Part shown: in pieces, positions 6,122 to 14,069 of the stretch
Numbering within the stretch: the stretch's first letter is position 1
Layout: each line of letters begins with the position of its first letter
From: Corynebacterium sp.
GTDB lineage: Bacteria > Actinomycetota > Actinomycetes > Mycobacteriales > Mycobacteriaceae
Length of the DNA stretch: 22,301 nucleotides
NCBI RefSeq assembly: GCF_030530965.1
Contig: NZ_JAUMTY010000034.1
Location: 1 to 22,301 of the forward strand
Direction: 5' to 3'
Notes under the pieces: generated by a model
The model's database searches: none
Seen by the model: only the letters and a program-made list of their open reading frames with translations
Told to the model about the DNA's origin: nothing
Translations under genes and position numbers: made by a program

Positions 6122-7306
6122 ATGACGGAAACACATACAGAAACACACAACGACTTGGGTCTTAAGCCCGTCGAGTCCCTCAATCGAGCTGATAACAAAG
6201 CCCAACTGAAGTTCGCCGCTCCGCGTCGCGGAAAACCTCCAACACATTTCGCGGATCTGACGGTGGATGAGCAGAAGCAGGCCGTGAAGGACTTGGGGCT
6301 GCCGGCATTTCGCGCGAACCAATTGGCCCGCCACTATTACGGCCGATTTGAGGCATCCCCTGAGACCATGACGGACTTACCGGCTGCTGCGCGTGAGCCG
6401 GTTCAGAAAGCTCTTTTCCCCGAGCTCATGACTGAGGTCCGCAATATCTCGTGTGACCAGGGCATGACCAGGAAGACATTGTGGAAACTACACGATGGCA
6501 CCTTGCTCGAGTCAGTCTTGATGCGGTACCCGGGCCGAGCCACTTTGTGTATTTCCTCCCAAGCGGGATGTGGCATGGCCTGCCCGTTTTGCGCAACTGG
6601 TCAGGGTGGTTTGCATCGTAACCTGTCGACGGGGGAGATCGTGGACCAAGTTCGCGCCGCCGCAGCCGCGATGAGCAGGGGTGACGTGGCCGGTGGCGAA
6701 GGCCGCCTGTCCAACGTCGTCTTTATGGGGATGGGTGAGCCACTGGCGAACTATAAGCGTGTCGTCAGCGCCGTTCGGCAGATTACTGACCCCTCGCCAC
6801 GAGGATTCGGTTTGTCTCAGCGTAACGTGACGGTGTCGTCGGTAGGACTTGCGCCAGCAATACGCCGGTTTGCCGACGAAGGCCTGTCTGTCACGCTAGC
6901 GGTATCCCTGCACACTCCTGATGATGAGCTCCGCGATAGCCTCGTCCCTGTGAACAATAGGTGGTCCGTGGAGGAGGTCTTGGATGCCGCTGCGTATTAT
7001 GCGGACAGGTCTGGACGCCGAGTCTCTATCGAGTACGCGCTCATTCGCGACGTCAATGACCAGGGGTGGCGTGCGGACCTCTTAGGTAAGAAGCTGAAAA
7101 AGGCGCTTCACTCCAAGGTTCACGTGAATGTGATTCCGTTGAACCCGACGCCGGGGTCTATTTGGGATGCGTCGACGAAACAGCAACAAGAAGAATTTGT
7201 CCGCCGGGTGAAAGCACAAGGTGTTGAGTGCACCGTTCGTGATACCCGCGGACAAGAAATTGCCGCAGCCTGCGGTCAGCTAGCTGCGGAAGAAAAGACT
7301 GCGTAA
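6122..7306 (+). CDS. rlmN: Dual-specificity 23S rRNA/tRNA adenine-C2 methyltransferase RlmN (radical SAM)
   Basis: RlmN methylates A2503 of 23S rRNA (E. coli numbering) and A37 of some tRNAs with radical SAM chemistry. In this 394-residue product the 4Fe-4S ligands are C150, C154 and C157 (GCGMACPFC). C143 just before them (TLCISSQ) and C384 near the C-terminus (IAAACGQL) match the two mechanistic cysteines. NVVFMGMGEPLANY, ERxxSIEYALI-like and HVNVIPLNP blocks are present. The N-terminal ~35 residues are a polar extension before FAAPRRGKPPTHFADLT. No Shine-Dalgarno precedes the ATG; GAATAT (6111-6116), 5 bases upstream, could be a -10 box of a leaderless transcript. Confidence 0.95.
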   Translation: MTETHTETHNDLGLKPVESLNRADNKAQLKFAAPRRGKPPTHFADLTVDEQKQAVKDLGLPAFRANQLARHYYGRFEASPETMTDLPAAAREPVQKALFPELMTEVRNISCDQGMTRKTLWKLHDGTLLESVLMRYPGRATLCISSQAGCGMACPFCATGQGGLHRNLSTGEIVDQVRAAAAAMSRGDVAGGEGRLSNVVFMGMGEPLANYKRVVSAVRQITDPSPRGFGLSQRNVTVSSVGLAPAIRRFADEGLSVTLAVSLHTPDDELRDSLVPVNNRWSVEEVLDAAAYYADRSGRRVSIEYALIRDVNDQGWRADLLGKKLKKALHSKVHVNVIPLNPTPGSIWDASTKQQQEEFVRRVKAQGVECTVRDTRGQEIAAACGQLAAEEKTA

Positions 7307-7307
7307 A

Positions 7308-7351
7308 GCTGGGCCAGAGGCCGGGGGAGCGGCCGGGACACAAGGCCCAGC
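7308..7351. terminator. GC-rich hairpin between convergent rlmN and DUF2631 genes
   Basis: GCTGGGCC (7308-7315) and GGCCCAGC (7344-7351) form a perfect 8-base stem, with smaller GGCC-based pairing inside. It starts 2 bases after the rlmN stop. There is no T-run on the plus side and only a short TTT on the minus side. Position and stem suggest a bidirectional stop or a 3'-end stabiliser. Confidence 0.5.
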
Positions 7352-7368
7352 AAATAATCTCGTATTAG

Positions 7369-7791
7369 TTAGTTCCCCTGGACAGCGCGCTGACCCTTCA
7401 CCTTCACCGTCGCCGGATCAATGTTGAAGGAACGCAGCTGTGAGTCGGACAGATCAGCATATGCTCCGCGGAGGTTGAGCTGGTCAGCAGCCCAGTCGCG
7501 CTCAACGTAATCCGCCGGCTTATTGCGAGCGGTCACGGTCCGAACCTGGTTCAGCTTAGGACGCAGAGCAATCAACAATGCTCCGATGAAGCACAGGGCA
7601 GCCGTCGCGATGAGGAAAATATCTTCAACATGGCCCTTGTGGTTACCAATAAGCATGAACAAGAGGAAAAGGCCACCAACGACGCCGGAGATAATAACCG
7701 GACGCCGGCCTAGATCATGCCAACCCCAGTATGCGGATGGCTCGTCTTTGGTTGATACGCCGTCGTACACTTTCTCATTCGTCTCAGACAC
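7369..7791 (-). CDS. DUF2631-type two-helix membrane protein
   Basis: The 140-residue product of unknown function starts at GTG 7791 (SETNEKVYDGVSTKDEPS), chosen because AGAGGAGAGG lies a few bases upstream; the same frame continues upstream to 7833 without support. After the N-terminal WGWHDLGRR block come two membrane segments, PVIISGVVGGLFLLFMLIGNH and VEDIFLIATAALCFIGALLIAL, then a cytoplasmic-looking tail with DYVERDWAADQLNLRGAYAD and an Ile-Asp-Pro near the end. The pattern fits the actinobacterial DUF2631 family, which commonly lies beside dxr and rip. Here dxr is not next to it. It converges with rlmN. Confidence 0.8.
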   Translation of the reverse strand: MSETNEKVYDGVSTKDEPSAYWGWHDLGRRPVIISGVVGGLFLLFMLIGNHKGHVEDIFLIATAALCFIGALLIALRPKLNQVRTVTARNKPADYVERDWAADQLNLRGAYADLSDSQLRSFNIDPATVKVKGQRAVQGN

Positions 7792-8044
7792 GAGAACCTC
7801 TCCTCTATCTCTGCCGGAACAGTGACGATCCACGTCTGATGTATCTGTCCGGCGCGATTCCGCGGGACCAGTGGGGTATTTATTGTCGACGTTTCAGTCA
7901 CACTGCTGTCGTTTACATTACCCCAAATGAATTCTCAGCCATAGTGAGGTAGCGCGTCTATCATGCCCAATACACCCTGTTGGTGGTGATTCCGTGAAAA
8001 GCGGGCGTGGTCTGCGCGTAGCAGCGTTCTCTCGTGGAACGCGG

Positions 8045-8050
8045 TAGGGT
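8045..8050 (+). promoter_or_regulatory. Candidate -10 box for leaderless rip
   Basis: TAGGGT lies 8 bases before the ATG at 8059, which would put the transcription start at or next to the start codon. No clear -35 box is seen. The overlapping GGTAGGG could alternatively act as a Shine-Dalgarno sequence. Confidence 0.35.
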
Positions 8051-8058
8051 TGGCCCTC

Positions 8059-9345
8059 ATGAGTTTCATCGTGGGGCTTGTTTTATTCGCCTTGGGGATC
8101 GTTCTGACCATCGCGCTGCATGAATGTGGCCACATGGTTTCTGCACGCGCCTGCGGGATGCGCGTGCGTCGTTACTTTATTGGTTTTGGGCCGACGCTCT
8201 TTTCTTTCCGACGGAGAGAGAAGAAAACGTCGGCAGCGGCTGGGCGTCCCCTCATGACGGAATATGGCCTCAAAGCTGTTCCCTTTGGTGGATTTTGCGA
8301 TATCGCCGGTATGACAGCGATCGATGAGGTCGCCCCAGAGGATGAGCCATTTTCCATGGTCAAACGGCCCGTGTGGCAGCGTCTCATCGTGTTGCTGGGT
8401 GGAATCATGATGAACCTGCTGATCGGCGTCATCGTGATGTATTTTGTGGCCGTCGCGTGGGGGCTTCCCAATCCGAACGTCGATTTGTCGGCAAAAGTTG
8501 GTTCTACGCAGTGTGTTCCGCAATCGGCATCCGCGAATAGTTCGTCCCAGGATTCGTCGACGCCTGACTGTAGCGGTCCCGGGCCCGCGGGGAAGGCTGG
8601 AATCCGCCAGGGCGATACGATCGTCAAGGTTGATGGCCACGACACCCCGGACTTCACGACGATGGGCGACGTCGTCCAAAAGATCGGACGTGACCACGCG
8701 GATGACGCCCATGACCCCACCGTCCCCGTCGTTGTCGAGCGAAACGGTGAAACACGAACGGTTGACGTCACTATCCAGCGTGTTCAGCGGGAGACAACGC
8801 AGGGCAAGACGGTGACTGTCGGTGCTATCGGGATGACCTGGGAGCGTCCCAACAATATGTATTCGCACTACAACGCGCTGTCCGCTATCCCGGGCTCCTT
8901 GCACTATTCCGGTTACATGATCGGGCAGTCGGTCGTTGGCTTGGCCAAACTGCCGGCATCTGTTCCGGGAGTCGTCCGGTCGATCGGCGGTGGTGAGCGC
9001 AGCGAGAGCTCACCCATGAGCGTTGTTGGGGCCTCGGTGGCCGGTGGCGACTTGGTCAAACACGATCAGTGGTCGTCCTTCTTCCTCCTCCTGGCTAGCC
9101 TCAACTTCTTCCTCGCATTGTTTAACCTCGTTCCCTTGCCCCCGCTCGATGGTGGGCACGTGGCCGTCACGATTTGGGAGAAGCTCCGTGACATGGTGCG
9201 ACGGCTCCGTGGCTTAGCGCCACTTGGGCCCGCCGATTACACCAAGTTGATGCCGCTGACCGTTGCCGTCTTTGTCCTCTTATTCGGTTTTGGTGCGCTG
9301 GTCATTGTGGCGGACGTTGTGAACCCCATCAGACTCTTCGGCTAA
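8059..9345 (+). CDS. rip: Site-2 (intramembrane) zinc metalloprotease, RseP/Rip1 family
   Basis: This family cuts membrane-spanning anti-sigma factors and other substrates within the membrane. The 428-residue product starts MSFIVGLVLFALGIVLTIAL with the zinc motif HECGH at residues 21-25 in the first helix. A second helix lies near IMMNLLIGVIVMYFVAVAWG. A PDZ domain follows (AGIRQGDTIVKVDGHDTPDF), preceded by a Ser-rich loop with two Cys (CVPQSASANSSSQDSSTPDC). The third ligand motif NLVPLPPLDGGH is at residues 356-367. ATG 8059 is preferred; TTG 8050 would add three residues. In M. tuberculosis and C. glutamicum the rip homologue is flanked by dxr and ispG, to my knowledge; neither is adjacent here. 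Confidence 0.92.
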   Translation: MSFIVGLVLFALGIVLTIALHECGHMVSARACGMRVRRYFIGFGPTLFSFRRREKKTSAAAGRPLMTEYGLKAVPFGGFCDIAGMTAIDEVAPEDEPFSMVKRPVWQRLIVLLGGIMMNLLIGVIVMYFVAVAWGLPNPNVDLSAKVGSTQCVPQSASANSSSQDSSTPDCSGPGPAGKAGIRQGDTIVKVDGHDTPDFTTMGDVVQKIGRDHADDAHDPTVPVVVERNGETRTVDVTIQRVQRETTQGKTVTVGAIGMTWERPNNMYSHYNALSAIPGSLHYSGYMIGQSVVGLAKLPASVPGVVRSIGGGERSESSPMSVVGASVAGGDLVKHDQWSSFFLLLASLNFFLALFNLVPLPPLDGGHVAVTIWEKLRDMVRRLRGLAPLGPADYTKLMPLTVAVFVLLFGFGALVIVADVVNPIRLFG

Positions 9346-9398
9346 GACCCGGTGGGGGAACGTCGGCGGGTCGGAGCCTAGAGAACGCTGAACGCTGC

Positions 9399-9404
9399 TA
9401 GGTT
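9399..9404 (+). promoter_or_regulatory. Candidate -10 box for leaderless PBP gene
   Basis: TAGGTT is followed by 7 bases and then the ATG at 9412. There is no Shine-Dalgarno in the intervening bases. The -35 region is not recognisable. Confidence 0.4.
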
Positions 9405-9411
9405 TCGTACC

Positions 9412-11289
9412 ATGCAGCGCGTGAGGCTTCGTCGGTACGGTCATGGCGGAAAGAAGATCCTGGCAGTGGCTTCGGTCACCGTTTTGGCGACGTTGAGCGC
9501 GTGTACACCAAAACCAGCTGGAGCGCGGGAAGCGGCAACTGACTTCGCCAAGCAGCTCAGCGCGATGGCCTCGTCGCAAGATAAAGACGGCGATGCCAAT
9601 GACGATGAGCCTATTGACCACGCCGACAAAGCGGCCGATGCTACGGACAATAAGTCGGCAGCAGAGGCAAGCATCACGGACTCGTGGAAGGGACTGCAGG
9701 CGCAGGACCTCAAAGTCAGCCTGAAAGATTTCTCCTCGTCTGGTGATGTGTCCGTCGCCACGTATCACTATGACTGGACCTTGCCGAAGGACCGTTCACT
9801 GTCATACGACGCCAAGGCCACGTTCGCTAAGACGAATCAGGCGTGGAAAGTGCGGTGGAAGCCAGCGGTGATTCATCCCGATCTGGGCTCCGACCAGCAT
9901 TTAGAGCTTCGGGCGCTTCAGGCGGATCGTGCGCCCGTTATTGGGTCGGACGGCCAGGTACTGCTCGAACCGGGAACCCAATTCCGCGTGCTTCTCAATA
10001 AGCATGACTCGGCGACCATCAATCATGTCGCATCCATCCTCAACGACGGCCATGCGGGGGACGCGGGAGTTCCGACGATAGATCCCTCCGCTGTCCACCA
10101 ATCCGTGAAAAACGTCAACGGCGATTACTCCGTCGCGATGGTGCCTTCACGTGCACACGACGTCGTTGATGCACTCAAAGGCGTGGATGGAGTCACTCTC
10201 AACGAAGAGCCGGCTCTGGTCCGTCCCGACCCGAACTTCGCGCCTGACATTCTGAGCAGGGTGTCGTCGATAGTGAATGACGAACTCGATGGGAAAAATG
10301 GGTGGCAGGTGGCCTCTGTGAACCCCAATGGGGCTGTTATTAAGAGCCTGGAAGAGCAGCAACCGACCCCTGCTCAGTCGGTCAAGATCAGTTTGAGCAA
10401 GAAGGTGCAGGACGCTGCGCAAAAAGCGGTGGATACCCGTGCGGATACCGAAGCGATGATGGTCGTGATTCGCCCGTCGACGGGTGAGGTCCTTGCCGTT
10501 GCTCAGACGGCTAATGCCGATAAAAAGGGCGACCTGGCTCTGACGGGGTTGTTCCCGCCCGGATCAACGTTCAAGATGGTGACGGCAACGGCGGGGATGC
10601 AGCACGGGTTGGTTACTCCCGATTCCACCGTCCCGTGCCCGGGAACCATGGAAATTGGAAGCCGCGTTGTGCACAATTACAACGACTTCAGTTTGGGCAA
10701 TGTCTCCTTGACCAAGGCGTTTGCGCAATCGTGCAACACGACCTTTGCAGACGTGTCTAGCAAGCTGAAGCCGGGGGAGCTGAAATCGACTGCCCAGCAG
10801 TTCGGCATCGGGCAAGACTACAAGATTGACGGGTTGGATACGCTGACAGGTCAGGTGCCACAGGCCGATGAGCTGGTGGATCGTGTAGAAGGTGGCTTCG
10901 GTCAGGGTAAAGACTTGGCTAGCCCGTTCGGTATGGCTCTTGTTGCTGCCACCGCTGCAGCAGGGAAAACTCCGACTCCTACCTTGATCGAATCCCACAA
11001 AACGACGGTCAAGAACACCAATGTGCCGACGATTGATCCCCCCACCATCGACAAACTGCGCGGGATGATGCGAGCTGTTGTGACCTCGGGTACTGCTCGT
11101 GCTATCGCAGGTGAGGGCGATGTTTTCGGTAAGACCGGTGAAGCTGAAGTCTCCGATGGGTCACACGCGTGGTTCGCTGGTTATCGGGGAGACCTTGCCT
11201 TCGCCACTCTGATCCCCATGGGTGGCGGGTCGGAACACTCGGTTGCCATCACCCAATCCTTTTTCCAGAACTTGGGTGGCGACGAATAA
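9412..11289 (+). CDS. Penicillin-binding lipoprotein (class B transpeptidase)
   Basis: This is a D,D-transpeptidase that cross-links peptidoglycan outside the membrane. The 625-residue product has a basic N-terminus and a lipobox ending LSAC, so the lipid-modified Cys is C31. An NTF2-like domain (about residues 35-150) precedes the dimerisation domain (about 155-330) and the transpeptidase domain. The three active-site motifs are complete: S385-T-F-K388 (PGSTFK), S440-C-N442 and K574-T-G576 (GKTGEAE). The domain order and lipobox match the mycobacterial PBP-lipo type, which I recall lying near mapB as here. The start is supported by the signal peptide and by a -10-like TAGGTT 7 bases before ATG. 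It is separated from rip by 66 bases. Confidence 0.92.
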   Translation: MQRVRLRRYGHGGKKILAVASVTVLATLSACTPKPAGAREAATDFAKQLSAMASSQDKDGDANDDEPIDHADKAADATDNKSAAEASITDSWKGLQAQDLKVSLKDFSSSGDVSVATYHYDWTLPKDRSLSYDAKATFAKTNQAWKVRWKPAVIHPDLGSDQHLELRALQADRAPVIGSDGQVLLEPGTQFRVLLNKHDSATINHVASILNDGHAGDAGVPTIDPSAVHQSVKNVNGDYSVAMVPSRAHDVVDALKGVDGVTLNEEPALVRPDPNFAPDILSRVSSIVNDELDGKNGWQVASVNPNGAVIKSLEEQQPTPAQSVKISLSKKVQDAAQKAVDTRADTEAMMVVIRPSTGEVLAVAQTANADKKGDLALTGLFPPGSTFKMVTATAGMQHGLVTPDSTVPCPGTMEIGSRVVHNYNDFSLGNVSLTKAFAQSCNTTFADVSSKLKPGELKSTAQQFGIGQDYKIDGLDTLTGQVPQADELVDRVEGGFGQGKDLASPFGMALVAATAAAGKTPTPTLIESHKTTVKNTNVPTIDPPTIDKLRGMMRAVVTSGTARAIAGEGDVFGKTGEAEVSDGSHAWFAGYRGDLAFATLIPMGGGSEHSVAITQSFFQNLGGDE

Positions 11290-11293
11290 TACG

Positions 11294-11344
11294 CTGGCCG
11301 GCTCGCACTTCAACTGCCGACGACGGACACACGCAGTCGGCCAG
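11294..11344 (+). repeat. Hairpin between PBP gene and map
   Basis: CTGGCCG (11294-11300) pairs perfectly with CGGCCAG (11338-11344), and an alternative pairing joins GCCGAC (11316-11321) to GTCGGC (11336-11341). No T-run follows. It could be a weak or Rho-dependent 3' end for the PBP transcript. Confidence 0.35.
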
Positions 11345-11405
11345 GCACAGTCGGCCTCACTGAGCGCAAGTGGTCGCCCGCATCGGCGTCGTTAATGGAC
11401 CGCGC

Positions 11406-11411
11406 TACCAT
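11406..11411 (+). promoter_or_regulatory. Candidate -10 box for leaderless map
   Basis: TACCAT lies 6 bases before the ATG at 11418, the spacing expected if transcription starts at the A of ATG. No Shine-Dalgarno is present in between. Confidence 0.35.
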
Positions 11412-11417
11412 GTGGTC

Positions 11418-12359
11418 ATGATTAACGGTTCAGCAAAGAAATCTCACACATCGGAGTCACAGCGTCACGGCGGTGACCGTGCGCCACTCAAGCCCGGACA
11501 TGCCACTCCTATCCGACATGTCCCGGCCCATATCCCCCGTCCTGAATACGTTAACAGTGGAAAAGAGCCTCAAGAGGGAATCGGAGAACCCCTCGTTCAG
11601 ACTCCCGAAAACATTGAGCGGATGCGCGAAGTGAGCGTCATCGCGGCAAATGCCCTACAGAAGGCGGGGGAAGCAGTTCAACCGGGAGTGACGACGGACG
11701 AGTTGGATCGGATCGTTCACGATTACTTCATTGAGCACGATGCCTACCCGTCCTGCCTGCATTACCGTGGCTACCCGAAAGCTAGTTGCATCAGCCTCAA
11801 TGAGATCGTGTGCCATGGGATTCCGGACACCACCGTCGTGCAGGACGGCGACATTGTGAATATTGATGTCACGGCGTTCAAAAATGGGGTTCATGGTGAC
11901 ACCAACGCTACGTTCCTGGCTGGAAACGTCTCTGAAGAGCATAAAAAGTTGGTCAAGGTCACAGAAGAAAGCATGTACCGGGCTATCAAAGCGTGTAAGC
12001 CGGGCCGGCCTGTGAACATGATTGGCCGTGTGATTGAGTCCTATGCTCGCCGTTTCGGCTACGGAGTAGTGCGTGATTTCACGGGTCACGGCATTGGAAC
12101 CACATTCCACAATGGACTTGTCATTTTGCATTACGACGCTTCATGGCCGGATGACATCATGGAACCGGGGATGACCTTCACCATCGAACCCATGATTACG
12201 CAAACGGAGAACCTCGATTACCGCGTGTGGGATGACGATTGGACCGTCCAGCTGACGCAACCAGGAAACTGGACTGCACAGTTTGAGCACACCCTCGTCG
12301 TCACCGAGGACGGCGTTGAGATTTTGACGCAGCCAGACTTCTCCATTGACGAAGCGTAA
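11418..12359 (+). CDS. map: Type I methionine aminopeptidase, N-terminally extended
   Basis: It removes the initiator Met from nascent proteins. The 313-residue product carries all five metal ligands of the pita-bread fold: D150 (NIDVT), D161 (HGDTNATF), H224 (GHGIGTTFH), E257 (TIEPM) and E290 (QFEHTLVV). HYRGYPKASCISLNE is the family substrate-pocket block. A proline-rich N-terminal extension of about 55 residues (PLKPGHATPIRHVPAHIPRP) matches the actinobacterial MetAP1c/MapB type, where it is thought to contact the ribosome. I start at ATG 11418 because the residues from 11370 (GTG) to there have no ribosome-binding site and lie over a -10-like element. cobQ follows after 33 bases. Confidence 0.95.
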   Translation: MINGSAKKSHTSESQRHGGDRAPLKPGHATPIRHVPAHIPRPEYVNSGKEPQEGIGEPLVQTPENIERMREVSVIAANALQKAGEAVQPGVTTDELDRIVHDYFIEHDAYPSCLHYRGYPKASCISLNEIVCHGIPDTTVVQDGDIVNIDVTAFKNGVHGDTNATFLAGNVSEEHKKLVKVTEESMYRAIKACKPGRPVNMIGRVIESYARRFGYGVVRDFTGHGIGTTFHNGLVILHYDASWPDDIMEPGMTFTIEPMITQTENLDYRVWDDDWTVQLTQPGNWTAQFEHTLVVTEDGVEILTQPDFSIDEA

Positions 12360-12392
12360 AAATCGAACGTGCGTGGTTCGTGTTAGATACCC

Positions 12393-14069
12393 ATGAATGC
12401 TGACTATGAAAAGGCCGGGTACGACAAGGCTGAGTCTTCGCCTTCCTTAGCCCCGGCACTGTTGGTGACCGGATGCACGTCAGACGCTGGCAAATCGGTC
12501 GTCGTTGCTGGAATGTGCCGGTCATTGGCACGTCGTGGCTATCGTGTCGCGCCTTTTAAGGCGCAGAACATGTCGAATAATTCGGCCGTCGTGCTGGCGA
12601 CTGATTATTCCGCAGGTGCGGGCAACTCGGACAGTGGGGAGGCGGCCTCGTATCCAGCTTCTCATCACGAGAATGGCCGACGTCTCGTCGCCGGGGAAAT
12701 CGGACGAGCCCAGGCATTGCAAGCTTTCGCTGCCGGAGCTACCCCCAGTGTCGACATGAACCCGGTCCTGCTGAAGCCGGAGGCAGACCGTCGAAGCCAA
12801 CTAGTCCTCCGCGGAGTCGCAGCCGGCACCGTCGGCGCACGGGACTACATCGAACACCGCACGCACTTGCGTGAGGTCAGCGCTCAAGCGTTGGAGTCGC
12901 TCCGCCGCGAATACGATGTGGTCATCTGTGAAGGGGCGGGGTCACCAGCAGAAATTAACCTCCGGCACACCGACATCGCGAACATGGGGCTCGCGGAAGC
13001 TGCGGATCTTCCCGTCGTCCTTGTCGGCGATATCGACCGCGGTGGTGTGCTCGCGCACTTTTTTGGCACGTACTTCATTCTCGACCCCAGTGACCGCGAC
13101 CGATTTCAAGGTTTCATCATCAACAAGTTCCGCGGTGACGTCGGCATCCTTCAGCCGGGGTTGGACGAGGTCACACGCCGAACCGGTGTTCCGACGCTCG
13201 GCGTCATCCCATTCATCGACGGTCTCTGGATAGATGCTGAAGATTCACTATCGGGTGCCAGTGGTCGAGTAGGCCCGGGGAATCCGCCTATTGGGACCGA
13301 CACCATACGGGTAGCTGCGGTCCGCCTGCCTCGGGTGTCGAACAGCACCGATATCGAGGCTCTATCGTGCGAGCCTGGCGTTGATGTGGAGTGGACCACC
13401 TCGCCCGCGGCTATTGCTTCGGCGGATTTAGTGGTCATTCCGGGGTCGAAGTCCACGATCCACGACTTAGAGTGGCTGAAGAAAACAGCTGGCCCTCAGC
13501 TTCAGGAACGCTACCGTGCTGACCGGCCGATCTTGGGAATATGTGGCGGATTCCAGATGCTGTGCCACTCCATCACGGACCCCGTCGAGTCCGGCCACTC
13601 CGACCCCGTCGCCGGCTTGGATTTCTTGGACATCGATATCGAGTTTTTCCCCGAAAAAACACTGGCCAATCACGGTACAGCGTTTGAGATCCACCACGGT
13701 CGGGTTGTCCGTCAAAATTGCCCAGGGTGGATCGGGCCACTTACCGACGACGGGGGCCCAGGCGACGGGAACTTAGGCGACCATGCAGGTCTCGACAGTC
13801 ATGTGAGCGGTGCAGCCCGGGCAGCACGCTACGAAGGAGCCCACGATAAAGCCGTGTGGGGCACACACCGGCACGGGCAGCTCGAGGTCGATTCTTTCCG
13901 ACGCCAATTCCTCCGTGATGTTGCCCAGGCATGCGGTTTATCCGGATTCGTCCCCGGGCACGTCAGTTTCGAAGACGCTCGCGCTGAACAGGTCGACCGG
14001 TTAGCCGACGCCGTGGATGCAGCCCTGGGCGACGACTGGCCTGAACGATTGGGAATCGTGACAGACTAA
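12393..14069 (+). CDS. cobQ: Cobyric acid synthase (glutamine-hydrolysing)
   Basis: CobQ/CbiP amidates the b, d, e and g carboxylates of adenosylcobyrinic a,c-diamide with Gln and ATP. The 558-residue product has an N-terminal dethiobiotin-synthetase-like ATPase domain with the P-loop GCTSDAGKSVV, the block FKAQNMSNNS, and PVLLKPEADRRSQLV. The C-terminal type I glutamine amidotransferase domain has the nucleophile C384 (LGICGGFQML) and the catalytic-type H494 in GTHRHGQ. The insert around GAHDKAV and the Gly/Asp-rich segment DDGGPGDGNLGDHAG is longer and looser than usual. It lies 33 bases after map and may share its transcript. Its stop overlaps the stop of the convergent MFS gene. Confidence 0.95.
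   Translation: MNADYEKAGYDKAESSPSLAPALLVTGCTSDAGKSVVVAGMCRSLARRGYRVAPFKAQNMSNNSAVVLATDYSAGAGNSDSGEAASYPASHHENGRRLVAGEIGRAQALQAFAAGATPSVDMNPVLLKPEADRRSQLVLRGVAAGTVGARDYIEHRTHLREVSAQALESLRREYDVVICEGAGSPAEINLRHTDIANMGLAEAADLPVVLVGDIDRGGVLAHFFGTYFILDPSDRDRFQGFIINKFRGDVGILQPGLDEVTRRTGVPTLGVIPFIDGLWIDAEDSLSGASGRVGPGNPPIGTDTIRVAAVRLPRVSNSTDIEALSCEPGVDVEWTTSPAAIASADLVVIPGSKSTIHDLEWLKKTAGPQLQERYRADRPILGICGGFQMLCHSITDPVESGHSDPVAGLDFLDIDIEFFPEKTLANHGTAFEIHHGRVVRQNCPGWIGPLTDDGGPGDGNLGDHAGLDSHVSGAARAARYEGAHDKAVWGTHRHGQLEVDSFRRQFLRDVAQACGLSGFVPGHVSFEDARAEQVDRLADAVDAALGDDWPERLGIVTD

Noticed and set aside
13180..13191. GAAC-CGGT-GTTC, an SOS-box-like sequence
   Set aside because: It lies deep in cobQ coding sequence with no downstream start, and the flanking bases do not complete the consensus; probably chance.
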